Source: Spisula solida (taxonomy: Eukaryota > Mollusca > Bivalvia > Venerida > Mactridae). Taken from it: a DNA stretch of 64,000 bases. Shown piece after piece: positions 11,446 through 22,877 of this stretch; position 1 is the first letter of the stretch; every line of letters begins with the position of its first letter. The notes under the pieces are model-generated. The model was not told the DNA's origin. It saw only the letters and a list, made by a program, of their open reading frames with translations, and ran no database searches. The stretch is from contig OX365950.1 in NCBI GenBank assembly GCA_947247005.1, positions 14,210,720 to 14,274,719 on the forward strand, written 5' to 3'. The position numbers were made by a program, and so were the translations under genes.

Positions 11446-12372
11446 ATAAAATTAAGAAAGTCTTAAGGAGTGTTTCGGCTTACATTCAAGTCCTTTCTAA
11501 CAAAATTTGTTGGAGAAAAATAATTTGTCTACCAGTAATTTCTTAACTAAGTCTGCTATTTTTGAATGTATTTTATGACCATGATTATATTTTTTGCTGT
11601 AGATTTCTTTCCGACAGAAACTGTGTATTTACGTTTTTACAGAGACTACAGTCTCTGGTATTTATTGATAAATTTTATTATTGTAGGCGATTCTGTATGA
11701 TATGTACATCAATCATGTTATAATAGACTGACGTTTTTATTTTCTGTAAAAACATGTATATTTATTTTTTCTATCAAATACATGTAGACATGTTCATTGT
11801 CAGTCGGAGATACTGTATGTATATACTTTAAGTACCGTCAACGATACCAATTTATACAGTGCTATGGCTTGAACTATTTTCCCGGTAAAAACACCTGCAT
11901 CTAAAAACAAATGCCTACCTACCTACCCTATTTTTCACCAATGTTTCCTGAACCACACATATTTTTTATTTAGCCTAAGTGAAAGTTATTCATTTCATGC
12001 CAATTAATTTAGGTCGGTTGTTTTACTATTTCATACAAATTATATCAACCACTCTGGATACCTCACTCCTGATGGCATCCATGATCATGAAGGTATGAAA
12101 GACCAGCTTTCCCACTTATATAAGCGGAAATACGAAATAACGCCCTTAACGAGTGTCGATATGCGTTGTCCATAGACTGAAATATGAAAATCGCTGTAAA
12201 ACGAGATTCAATAAATTAATGTGGTGATGATTTCTTTTGCTTCTCACACGGCTACACCAAACAGAAAAAAACAGTTAACGGTAATTTTGCGGGGAAAATA
12301 TTGTATTGCCGTTTGAAATATTCTAAGTGTCGACATGCGATGACTAAAGTGGGATCTACGAAATATTGTATG

Positions 12373-12600
12373 CTAGGTCGCCAACTTTAAGCTGCTAGTC
12401 TAATAGACCGCTCGATCGCCAACTTCACGATGCTAGGCCGCCAACTTCACGTTGCTAGGCTGCTAATGCGCTAGGCCGCCAACTTCACGCTGCTAGGCTG
12501 CCAACTTCACGCTGCCATGCTGCTTGTGTGCTAGACTGCCAACTTCACGCTGCTAGGCTGCCAACTTCACGCTGCTAGGCCGCTAGCCTGCCAACTTCAT
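12373..12600 (-). repeat. 22-bp tandem array of GCCAACTTCACGCTGCT
   Basis: About eight copies of GCCAACTTCACGCTGCT are separated by 4-20 bases of CTAGGC-like sequence. On the minus strand the word is AGCAGCGTGAAGTTGGC, which contains the outer-end motif of palindrome 1. The 17-base word is identical to the sequence at the right outer end (22246-22262). Confidence 0.75.
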
Positions 12601-13047
12601 GAACATATATTTCCCACCAATCTAGAGGTGAACTGGTTGGAAACCCAGAGGTACTAGTGGTCTCGTGTGTAGCGGAACCATTCATTATACTCGGAATAAT
12701 CTGTGGTATCGCACCCAGATACTTTGCATCACACAATCTAGCAGTGAAAATTGGATAACTACTGAAAATAACACATAGCTACATGCACTAGTAATCTTCC
12801 GGCAATCAGGCCGACAACTCATACATTCCCACGTACCTATGCTCAGCTTCAACGTAACAACAAACGTAACTTTTCGTTACTTTTTAAATTATGATTATTG
12901 TTTTCGATGTTGGGTATTTGCTGTTGACAGAGTCTTTCTACTGGAACTTGGATACATGATACAGTTGCAGTATCAGCAAAATAGCAGTGCATGTTATAGT
13001 GTATATACAACAATGTCATGTGAAATAAAGATATTACAATTCTATGC

Positions 13048-13205
13048 TCGCTGAGTCTGTCAATTTTCACCGAGTCGCCGAGCCCTCTACGAGTCACAAA
13101 AATCCGTACGATGCTCGTACGAGTTTCGATATCCGTACGGACGCCGTGCGAGTTCGCCAAAAACAACTCGTACAGAGCTCGTAGGGCAAATGTGACCGTA
13201 GCATT
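13048..13205 (+). repeat. CGTACG-rich direct repeat, copy 2
   Basis: Second copy of the block at 10028-10205 in the same orientation. Shared words include CCGTACGGACGCCGTGCGAG and GGCAAATGTGACCGTA. Confidence 0.7.
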
Positions 13206-13564
13206 ATACAATGAATAAATTTGTTTCCGTGAATATTGCAGCAATTAATTGATGACCGTATATAGACATATTTCAATGCTTATTGATCCCACCCTGTTTA
13301 CATTTTTTGGATGGATAATGTTCGTAACCAAAATAAAACTAATATTTATGTTTTAATAATAATTGCTGATCCCTTGGTCCGTAGGCTTGCTGATGTGTCT
13401 ATTTTTTCTTCAAACTGCTAAACGGGTCGCTAGATTTATTTGTTTACAAATGATGCAGATGTTTTCGCGTGAAAACAATAATTAAGGTTTCATATGAATT
13501 TACTTATTTATCAATTATAGATAACGAAAATGAATTGCTGAAATTCATACAGTATAAAGAAAAT

Positions 13565-13975
13565 TCGAATTGGCAGTTGGCGGCCGGTTCGCGGTTGCCA
13601 ATTCGATCATCTAGTGAAATTTGAATTGGCTGCTGACTGCCAGTTCGCAGCAGTTGATGCGAATCTACAGTGAAAATCGAATTGATAGCTGGCTTCCGAT
13701 AGGCAGTTGCCAGTTCGATCCTCTAGTAAAATTTGAATTGACTGCTGGTTGCTGGTTCGCAGTTGCCGATTCGAGGTAGCTGACTGCCTGTTCGCAGTCT
13801 ACTAGGAAATTCGAATTGGCAACTGGGTGCCGGTTTGCAGTTGCAAAATCGATCCTCTAATGAAATTTGAATTGGCTGCTGGTTGCTGGTTCGCAGTTGC
13901 TGATTCGAGTCTACAGTGATAATCGAATTGGAAGCTGGCTTCCAGTTCGCAGTTGCTAATTCGATCTTTGAAAAA
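13565..13975 (-). repeat. Degenerate GAATTGGC satellite inside loop 1
   Basis: Units of about 75 bp contain GAATTGGC, GCTGGTTGCTGGTTCGCAGT and TGCCAATTCGATC. They match the satellite that forms the arms of palindrome 2, in the orientation of its right arm at 53925 onward. The copies are more diverged than in palindrome 2. Confidence 0.75.
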
Positions 13976-15204
13976 AATGCATTATAATGCAGGATGTACG
14001 ATATATAATGTAGGTCCCAATAATATCGAGGTGGATCTACAATCTCTATAACCGGTTTAGTACATCTAGGCTACTACTTGTCTTCAGACTTATAAGGAAT
14101 TCCTTGCAAAATGAAATAACAATCCGACTATTATCCTCACATGAAAGTAAACCTAGATCTCTTATAATTGGTTCCACATAAATTACTAGTTCAGTTTCAC
14201 AATGAGCGTTAAAAAGTGACAAAAGTTACAAAAAACACCCATAAAGAAATGGATGACGTAAATTATGAAGGAATGAAATCTCATTGAATGATGACGTAGA
14301 TGGGATGTTGAATTTCCCACGGCCAATACACTCATACATACAGTGGTCAGGAAAGAGCTCCAAATGGAGCTCCCTTTGATATGTGCGGTCTCAGCATGAT
14401 AGGTCAGTATCAACAGCACCATGTAATTGATTCCAATGACCCATTATAAATGACCACCACTTGTGTAGTCTTATCTAAACAGCCTGACCAGCTACCTTAG
14501 TTAGCTATACACCATAATTTTTGTTACAGAATAATTAATAGAATACAGATCCCAATTAACGAACACGTGTGAATTTCCCGACGAAGCTGGTTGGGAAGTG
14601 TTTTAAAATGTTGGACATTTGTTCTTTTTGGTCTATGTAATAGTTTTTTTAAAAGCGCTAATTAGTAGATATTCTTGCGGTGATCAATGCATTCCATTTC
14701 CAAATTTTATAAAAATATAGCCTATAACGTTAGATTTAAAATGTTCGAGACAGTTATTGTAGATCATGATAATACATGTATATAGATAAAAGATCATAAA
14801 GCCTATCGACACATTACCACTAAAAATATACATAGCAATCTTGTATCACTAAATGACCACATATAAACTATACTGTTCCCCTTTTCTGGCGAAAACTGTA
14901 ATCAAAGTAACTCGTGTGACATTGTTGACAGTAAACACGCTTTAAGCAACTATCTATATTTGCTGCTCGCAAAGGGCGTTACTCTTCAGTAGTTGTGCAG
15001 TATATTCATTTAATCGTTGACTCAAAAGAGAAATAGATATATATAAATATTCCATGTAGACTAAACTTCGAAGACATATATAGTACATACCTCATCGTAA
15101 TGAAGCCAGGAGTGCTCCGTAAACGTTTTATTATAATTAACTTCATTTATAAATAAATATAACACAGACATACTTTAACATTACATTTAATTTCCTATTT
15201 AAAA

Positions 15205-15760
15205 ACGAATGCAGCGGAAAATTTTGAAGCCTTGTTGTAAGCGAAAAGAAGCCAATTTACGCAGGGTTACTCTATCGTTCCGAAGTCCCCTTGAATTTTA
15301 TGCACCCAACAATCGCTTGAATGGTCGTTTCTAAAAAATGTGTGCATTTTAATAATTTGACTTCCGTAAGCTACGGAATAGCATTAAATGAAATTTGAAA
15401 TTGGTATTTAAAATGTCTAGCCCCGACATGGGACGAAACATTACTTTTTATGGGAAAAAATGCAGCGGAAAATTTTGCAGCCTTATCGTGGGCGAAATGA
15501 AGCCGACTTTCGCAGGGTAATTCTATTGATCAGAAGTACTCCTGTATTCCTTTCACTCCACAATAGTATAAATGGTCGTTTCTCAAAAATATGTACATGT
15601 TAATAATTTGACTTCCGTAAACTACGGAAGTCAAATTATATGAAATTTGAAATTAGTATTTAAAATGTCTAGACCGACATGGGAAGAAACATTTCTTTTT
15701 AAGAAGAAAAATGCAGCGGAACATTTTGATGCTTTGTCGTAACCTTTATACGGTTCAACT
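15205..15760 (+). repeat. 251-bp tandem repeat, two and a fraction copies
   Basis: The word GCAGCGG recurs at 15211, 15462 and 15713, a period of exactly 251 bp. Each unit contains TTTGACTTCCGTA, and the second carries it as a perfect hairpin. A diverged copy of this unit lies at about 51495-51745 in the loop of palindrome 2. Confidence 0.75.
15603..15639. repeat. Perfect 17-bp hairpin with a 3-nt loop
   Basis: ATAATTTGACTTCCGTA is followed by AAC and then by its exact complement. The equivalent site in the upstream 251-bp unit (near 15357) is imperfect. Confidence 0.75.
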
Positions 15761-16430
15761 GAATATTGTTTTAACTTTTTAATAAATGTCGGTTGGTCAT
15801 CATTTGTGGCTAAAACGTATTTCATTGGACTAAACAATAATGCTAATTGGTGTTGTGTAACCACCAAAGGCCGCGTAAAAAAATTGGTACGTATAGCCAA
15901 GAGTTACAGCTCAACATACTAGTAAGTACAGTCGACTCTCGTTATCACGAATTTCTCGGGACCGTCTAAGTTACTACATGTACGACATAACAGAAATTCA
16001 AGATAAGTTCCAAAACCCCTAGTTCTCTACGTCTCAGTTTGGGAAGTTCAGGGAAACTGTGTTTTACCGGGGCAACCACCCTTACTTCGTCGTGAACATC
16101 CGGGATCAACTAGCATGATCCGTGATAAACAGTGATGGACCGCTTAAGCCCCGTTCTCACAGTCACCGGTGTCTTCCTGTTTGTGATTCCGGGGGGGGGG
16201 GGGGTGGCATGTCTAACCTGGGAGACACACGTGGCGGCACCATGAACATCCGGGATCCACCGGGACAATCCGTGATAGACCGTGATGAACCGGCTCAAGT
16301 GCCGGTTGTTTTTAAAACGTTTAATACAACCGGGAGTGATATCAAGTATCGGCATAATCCGGGTATAAACAGGACAATACAAGGGAATGTTCGTGGATCT
16401 ACCGTAGCAATACCGTGATTAACCCTAGCG
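15760..16430 (+). repeat. Loop module shared with palindrome 2
   Basis: The stretch from TGTCGGTTGGTC through GTCGACTCTCG, GGGATCAAC and GTGATAAACAGTGATGGACC to the CGGGATAAAC-type words matches 51748-52410 in the same orientation, with many substitutions and small indels. A G14 tract lies at 16191-16204. The open frames on both strands have no domain. Confidence 0.7.
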
Positions 16431-17375
16431 CACCGGCATGGCACATGCACTACGGTCAAACAAGGTTGAGGGCCGGTGGATCTCCGGTAAAGTGGTATAG
16501 CCCCGTTTCGTACAGGAGGCGACAGGCATAGTTGCGGTAAGTTGAATGTAAAATTGTCCACGAGGCAGACACCCAAGAGCGGTTACAGAGAGCGGCTAAA
16601 GGTGACCAAACAACATGCAGTAGTCTTGTGCTCAAGTGGGAAAAGCAAATTTCTGGAACCATTCTGGAAATTCCCTTTCTGTGTTTAAAAGGAAGTTCAA
16701 CTTGTAATATCCTCAAATGCTGAGCTCAGAAGTTGGACGCTCAGGGCCCGTAATTACAACCAATACTTACAATCAGCACACAAATATCGAAATCCACTCT
16801 ATTGGTTCATTGTTATTGTGACAAATTTTGCTACAAAGAATTTGGGATAATGTTATGTCGCTAGTGAATATTAACAGTGGCTTACTTTGGAGTAAATAAT
16901 GTATTTATAGCTGTAATTGAACTAAGTCTTGTCAATTTTGAGTGCAGAGTGTCGCACTCAAGTTCAATAATTGCTTCTACACCTCATAAATAGTACGAGT
17001 AGTTGTCCGTAGTGCACCGAAAGAAGTGATAAGCATAGTTCGGACACATTATTTTCGGTAGTTATACAATGTAGTTAAAATGATGTACAGCCAGGTTGGG
17101 TGTCAAGACACAACTGAGACGGAGATGCCACTACGGGTAACGGCAGATTACTAAGAAAATGTCCGTACAATACCGGGATTTCAATACTGTACATAATGAC
17201 CAGGCATAATTCAGCGACAATAACCAATGCATCATACACACCTTCTGAGTGGAGCACAGCATCTAGAAGAATTCGCAATTTTTAAAATGAATGTGATGCA
17301 CGAGATGCTCAATATATATCGCGAACTTGCTAATAATTAGTAATGAATCTTATGATCCTTTCGATTTTTTTCAAA

Positions 17376-17545
17376 CTTGTTCAATGTTCAATGTTGTTTT
17401 TCATAACGACATTGAAAAAATCGAATGTTCAATGTTTCTTTTCATAACAACATTCAAAAAATTTGAATGTTCAATGTTGCTTTCCATAACAACATTTGAA
17501 AGTTCAATGTTCAATGTTGTTTTTCATAACAACATTCAAAAGGCT
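17376..17545 (-). repeat. Divergent edge copies of the hairpin satellite (right arm)
   Basis: Inverse counterpart of 9655-9892, with fewer units. The perfect AATGTTGTT/AACAACATT stem is kept. Confidence 0.7.
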
Positions 17546-17689
17546 GAAAATATGAAAATGTCGCGAGATTCGGCTGCCTAGTTAAGAAGCTTGTAAGAGC
17601 TGGTCAATTTCAACCGCCCCACAGTAGAACCAATACTTTGTCATTTTTTCAAGAAAATATTATAGGGAAGTGAGGATGCAAACGAACGG

Positions 17690-18140
17690 GCATGAGACAA
17701 GCTTTCCAACGCGCCCTCACTTTTCCGGATCGGAGATAAGATGAAAAAGTTTTGCGCGGGGTGCAATCTCGGAAGCTTTCATAGACCGTTTATAGAAGGG
17801 AAATTGCGCGGAAAACACTGAACGAGAAAGCTCGGCAATTTGGCGCGCCGTAAAATCGTTCACATACTGCCTACGCCGGTTGAGTGTGGATGCAAACGAA
17901 CGGGCATGAGACGAGCTTTCCAACGCGCTCTCACTTTGCCGGATCGGAGGTCAGATCAAAAAGTTTTGCGCGGGTGCAGTCTCGGAAGCTTTCATAGATC
18001 GTTGATAGAAGGGAAATTGCGCGGAAAACACTGAACGAGAAAGCTCGGCAATTTGACACGCCGAAAATCGTTCATATACTGCATACGCCGGTTTAGTGTG
18101 GAGGCAAACGAACGGGCATGAGACGAACTTTCCAACACGC
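17690..18140 (-). repeat. 213-bp tandem repeat (right arm)
   Basis: Inverse copy of the 9044-9520 block, with the same unit boundaries and CATGAGACGAGCTTTCCAAC words. Confidence 0.8.
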
Positions 18141-18424
18141 CCTCACATGGCTGGCTGTCTTCATTTTAAGAAAAAGGACCGCCCCATGAAAAGAATGTAA
18201 TAGTCACCCCACGTAGAAGTCCCGGATGATATTATAGGGAGGAGGCAAAATCCAAGAAAGGCTCAAAATATGAAAATGTTGCGAAATTCGGCTTACCCAC
18301 AAATTCGAAAGCGTTTGACCCTGCCGAAGTGTTCTGGCCGATAGAATTGAGTGTGCAAGACCGAATGCGCCGGGTAGGGCAGGGGTCTGACACGATAAAA
18401 AACAAGCCAGATTCGGCTTACCGC

Positions 18425-18970
18425 TCGACATATAAAGTGCCCTAGAGGATTTGCCCACCCACGGCGGTGCTGCGAAAGAACGCTTCCTTGCACGGGTCGC
18501 GGGAGCTCGCTTGTAGGGCCGAAGTTAGCGGTGGAGCTTCGAGACAGACCGTTTGCTTGCCGCAAATCGGCTTCTTCCCGGCAGGTTGGAGCTTTGATAG
18601 GTAGGATGCTGCGAAAGAACGCTTGCTTGGCCGGGTCGCGGGGGCTCGCTGGTAGGGCCGAAGCTAGCGGCGGAGCTTCGAGACAGACCGTTTGCTTGCC
18701 GCAAATCGGCTTCTTACCGGCAGGTTGGAGCTTTGATAGGTAGGGGTGCTGCGATAGAACGCTTGTGTGCCCGTGTCGCGGGAGCTCGCTGGTAGGGCCG
18801 AAGCTAGCGGCGGAGCTTCGAGACAGACCGTTTGCTTGCCGCAAATCGGCTTCTTACCGGCAGGTTGGAGCTTTGATAGGTAGGGGTGCTGCGATAGAAC
18901 GCTTGTGTGCCCGTGTCGCGGGAGCTCGCTGGTAGGGCCGAAGCTAGCGGCGGTGCTTCGAGACTGACTT
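18425..18970 (-). repeat. 140-bp GC-rich tandem repeat (right arm)
   Basis: Inverse copy of 8226-8785, with four units ending at CTTCGAGAC. Translation across the units is identical to that in the left arm. Confidence 0.85.
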
Positions 18971-19084
18971 TTCTCGTGGGTTGAGAAGTGCCCCTTCTGT
19001 TTAAAATGACCACAGCCAGTCATGTGAGGGCGCGTTTGAAAGCTCGTCTAATGCCCATTCTTTTGTTTCATCACTCAACCGGCT

Positions 19085-22000
19085 CCATAACGACATTGAA
19101 AAAATCGAATGTTCAATGTTCAATGTTGCTTCTCATAACAACATTAAAAAAAGTTCAATGTCCAATGTCCAATGTTGTTTTTCATAACGACATTGAAAAA
19201 ATCGAATGTTCAATGTTGCTTTCTATAACTACATTCAAAAAAATCGAATGTTCAATGTTGTTTTCCAAAACTACATTAAAAAAATCCAATGTTCAATGTT
19301 CAATGTTGTTTTCCAAAACTACATTCAAAAAAATCCAATGTTCAATGTTCAATGTTGCTTTCTATAACTACATTCAAAAAAATCCAATGTTCAATGTTGC
19401 TTTCTATAACTACATTCAAAAAAATCCAATGTTCAATGTTGCTTTCTATAACAACATTAAAAAAAATCCAATGTTCAATGTTGTTTTCTATAACTACATT
19501 CAAAAAAATCCAATGTTCAATGTTGTTTTCTAAAACTACATTCAAAAAAATCGAATGTTCAATGTTGTTTTCCAAAACTACATTCAAAAAAATCCAATGT
19601 TCAATGTTCAATGTTGTTTTCCAAAACTACATTAAAAAAAATCCAATGTTCAATGTTGTTTTCCAAAACTACATTCAAAAAAATCCAATGTTCAATGTTC
19701 AATGTTGTTTTCTAAAACTACATTCAAAAAAATCGAATGTTCAATGTTGTTTTCCAAAACTACATTCAAAAAAATCCAATGTTCAATGTTGTTTTCTAAA
19801 ACTACATTCAAAAAAATCCAATGTTCAATGTTCAATGTTGTTTTCTAAAACTACATTCAAAAAATCCAATGTTCAATGTTCAATGTTGCTTTCTATAACT
19901 ACATTCAAAAAAATCGAATGTTCAATGTTGTTTTCCAAAACTACATTAAAAAAAATCCAATGCTCAATGTTGTTTTCCAAAACTACATTCAAAAAAAATC
20001 CAATGTTCAATGTTCAATGTTGCTTTCTATAACTACATTCAAAAAAATCCAATGTTCAATGTTGCTTTCTATAACTACATTAAAAAAAATCGAATGTTCA
20101 ATGTTGTTTTCCAAAACTTCATTCAAAAAAATCCAATGTTCAATGTTGTTTTCTAAAACTACATTCAAAAAAATCGAATGTTCAATGTTCAATGTTGTTT
20201 TCTAAAACTACATTCAAAAAAATCCAATGTTCAATGTTGTTTTCTAAAACTACATTAAAAAATCGAATGTTCAATGTTCAATGTTGCTTTCTATAACTAC
20301 ATTCAAAAAAATGCAATGTTCAATGTTCAATGTTGTTTTCTAAAACTACATTAAAAAAAATCGAATGTTCAATGTTCAATGTTGTTTTCCAAAACTACAT
20401 TCAAAAAAATCCAATGTTCAATGTTCAATGTTGTTTTCTAAAACTACATTCAAAAAAATCGAATGTTCAATGTTCAATGTTGTTTTCCAAAACTACATTC
20501 AAAAAAATCCAATGTTCAATGTTTAATGTTGTTTTCTAAAACTACATTCAAAAAAATCCAATGTTCAATGTTGTTTTCCAAAACTACATTCAAAAAATCC
20601 AATGTTCAATGTTCAATGTTGCTTTCTATAACTACATTCAAAAAAAATCGAATGTTCAATGTTGTTTTCTAAAACTACATTCAAAAAAATCGAATGTTCA
20701 ATGTTCAATGTTGTTTTCCAAAACTACATTCAAAAAAATCCAATGTTCAATGTTCAATGTTGTTTTCTAAAACTACATTCAAAAAAATCCAATGTTCAAT
20801 GTTCAATGTTGTTTTCTAAAACTACATTCAAAAAATCGAATGTTCAATGTTCAATGTTGCTTTCTTTAACTACATTCAAAAAAATCGAATGTTCAATGTT
20901 CAATGTTGTTTTCTAAAACTACATTCAAAAAAATCCAATGTTCAATGTTCAATGTTGTTTTCTAAAACTACATTCAAAAAAATCCAATGTTCAATGTTCA
21001 ATGTTGTTTTCCAAAACTACATTCAAAAAAATCCAATGTTCAATGTTCAATGTTGTTTTCTAAAACTACATTCAAAAAAATCCAATGTTCAATGTTCAAT
21101 GTTGTTTTCCAAAACTACATTAAAAAAAATCCAATGTTCAATGTTCAATGTTGTTTTCCAAAACTACATTCAAAAAAATCGAATGTTCAATGTTGTTTTC
21201 CAAAACTACATTCAAAAAAATCCAATGTTCAATGTTCAATGTTGTTTTCTAAAACTACATTAAAAAAAATCCAATGTTCAATGTTGTTTTCCAAAACTAC
21301 ATTCAAAAAAATCCAATGTTCAATGTTGTTTTCTAAAACTACATTCAAAAAAATCCAATGTTCAATGTTCAATGTTGTTTTCCAAAACTACATTCAAAAA
21401 AATCCAATGTTCAATGTTCAATGTTGTTTTCTAAAACTACATTCAAAAAAATCCAATGTTCAATGTTCAATGTTGTTTTCTAAAACTACATTCAAAAAAA
21501 TCGAATGTTCAATGTTCAATGTTGTTTTCCAAAACTACATTCAAAAAAATCCAATGTTCAATGTTGTTTTCTAAAACTACATTCAAAAAAATCCAATGTT
21601 CAATGTTCAATGTTGTTTTCCAAAACTACATTCAAAAAAATCCAATGTTCAATGTTCAATGTTGTTTTCTAAAACTACATTCAAAAAAATCGAATGTTCA
21701 ATGTTCAATGTTGTTTTCTAAAACTACATTCAAAAAATCCAATGTTCAATGTTCAATGTTGCTTTCTATAACTACATTCAAAAAAATCGAATGTTCAATG
21801 TTGTTTTCTAAAACTACATTCAAAAAAATCGAATGTTCAAAGTTCAATGTTGTTTTCCAAAACTACATTCAAAAAAATCCAATGTTCAATGTTCAATGTT
21901 GTTTTCTAAAACTACATTCAAAAAAATCCAATGTTCAATGTTGCTTTCTATAACTACATTCAAAAAAATCGAATGTTCAATGTTCAATGTTGTTTTCTAA

Positions 22001-22235
22001 AACTACATTCAAAAAAATCCAATGTTCAATGTTCAACGTTGTTTTCCAAAACTACATTCAAAAAAATCCAATGTTCAATGTTCAATGTTGTTTTCCATAA
22101 CTACATTCAAAAAGTTCAATGTCCAATGTTCAATGTTGTTCCCCATCACGACATTGAAACAATTTGAATGTTCAATGTTCAATGTTGCTTTTCAAAACTA
22201 CATTCAACAAAATTAAATGTTCAATGTTTAATGTC
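19085..22235 (-). repeat. Right array of the 42/49-bp hairpin satellite
   Basis: About 68 monomers, the inverse complement of the left array, with the same heptamer-number and ending variants. The longest artificial frame (19289-20032) is pure repeat read-through. Units decay toward both edges (19085-19200 and 22090-22235). Confidence 0.93.
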
Positions 22236-22243
22236 GTATGTAG

Positions 22244-22257
22244 TGCCAACTTCACGC
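22244..22257 (-). repeat. Outer end motif of palindrome 1, right
   Basis: TGCCAACTTCACGC is the exact inverse of the left outer motif at 2960-2973. It continues as GCCAACTTCACGCTGCT, the unit of the array at 12373-12600. Confidence 0.6.
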
Positions 22258-22316
22258 TGCTGGTAAAGTTAGGTAATTGCAAATGATAACTACACTGAAG
22301 TGATAGAATTATTGAA

Positions 22317-22390
22317 GATAACCTCCTAACCTGCTGGCAATTTGGTGGATGTTTCCTCCATCGTTTAATCGGTGACTTTACTGGTAATGT
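22317..22390 (+). repeat. Dispersed repeat D3, copy 1
   Basis: The stretch AACCTGCTGGCAATTTGGTG and its continuation through TCCATCGTTTAATCGG matches 33768-33860. Class unknown. Confidence 0.5.
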
Positions 22391-22530
22391 TTTTGTCATT
22401 GAATTACATAAGTCCATACTCAGTTTCCCTGTTGACGGATTGTAGCTGCCTTCAAGGGAAACAGTTAGACATTATAATATCATTATATATATATTGCCTG
22501 ATTCTACACTTGATTTCTAAAATTACATTC

Positions 22531-22560
22531 CTGATGAAGATTTAAAAATAAAGTCGAAAC
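22531..22560 (+). ncRNA. Hammerhead-like core motif (weak)
   Basis: CTGATGA is followed by a possible stem II (GATTT pairing AAGTC with one wobble, loop AAAAATA) and then GAAAC, the spacing of a hammerhead ribozyme core. There is one extra A before stem II, and convincing stems I and III were not found. Such CTGATGAAG...CGAAAC tails are common near retroelement ends, so this may be a decayed retroelement tail and not an active ribozyme. Confidence 0.25.
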
Positions 22561-22877
22561 GTTGAATGGAGACTAGGTTAGTTTTGTTTGAACCAATTAC
22601 TGATACTAGTAGCCCATCATACATTTCAATAAATACGAGGGGTGTAAGCGATACAGAACATAATTAATGAAGTAAATATGCCGCGTTACTTTATGTCAGG
22701 ACTAGGTGGGCACATATGTGATGTAACATTAACAAATGTATGTTAACCTCTGACGACTAATAAAGCTACATTGTTAATTCCAAGAAAACGGATTGTGCCA
22801 TTTGACCGTCAAATGTGAATGAAAACTCTCATGATACTAGGCGTGAACCTAGACATAAATTATCAGACCAAACTTGC

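Larger units (their letters stand above)
17259..19090 (-). repeat. Inner right arm of palindrome 1
   Basis: Near-identical inverse copy of 8000-10016. It includes divergent satellite units (17376-17545), the 213-bp units (about 17690-18140) and the 140-bp units (about 18425-18970). It lacks some of the satellite units present at 9760-9850. Confidence 0.85.
2960..22257. mobile_element. Giant foldback-like inverted structure 1 (palindrome 1)
   Basis: The left arm (2960-10016) and right arm (17259-22257) are inverted relative to each other and enclose a loop of about 7.2 kb. From outside inwards each arm has an outer end motif (GCGTGAAGTTGGCA at 2960-2973, its complement at 22244-22257), a satellite array, a GC-rich block with 140-bp and 213-bp tandem units, divergent satellite copies, and an inner edge near a GCATCTCG sequence. 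The inner 1.9 kb is nearly identical between arms, whereas the satellites differ in length (about 5.1 against 3.2 kb). Long inverted ends made of subrepeats resemble Foldback (FB) and TU elements. No transposase, and no clear target-site duplication beyond the end motif, was found. Mis-assembly of an inverted duplication is an alternative. Confidence 0.6.

Noticed and set aside
16110..16716. Overlapping 86-98-codon frames on both strands around the G14 tract
   Set aside because: They lie in the repeat module shared with 51495-52410, with no domain and all frames similarly open.
19289..20032. 247-codon frame in the right satellite
   Set aside because: Pure repeat read-through, with the inverse array also open. 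No start context or domain.
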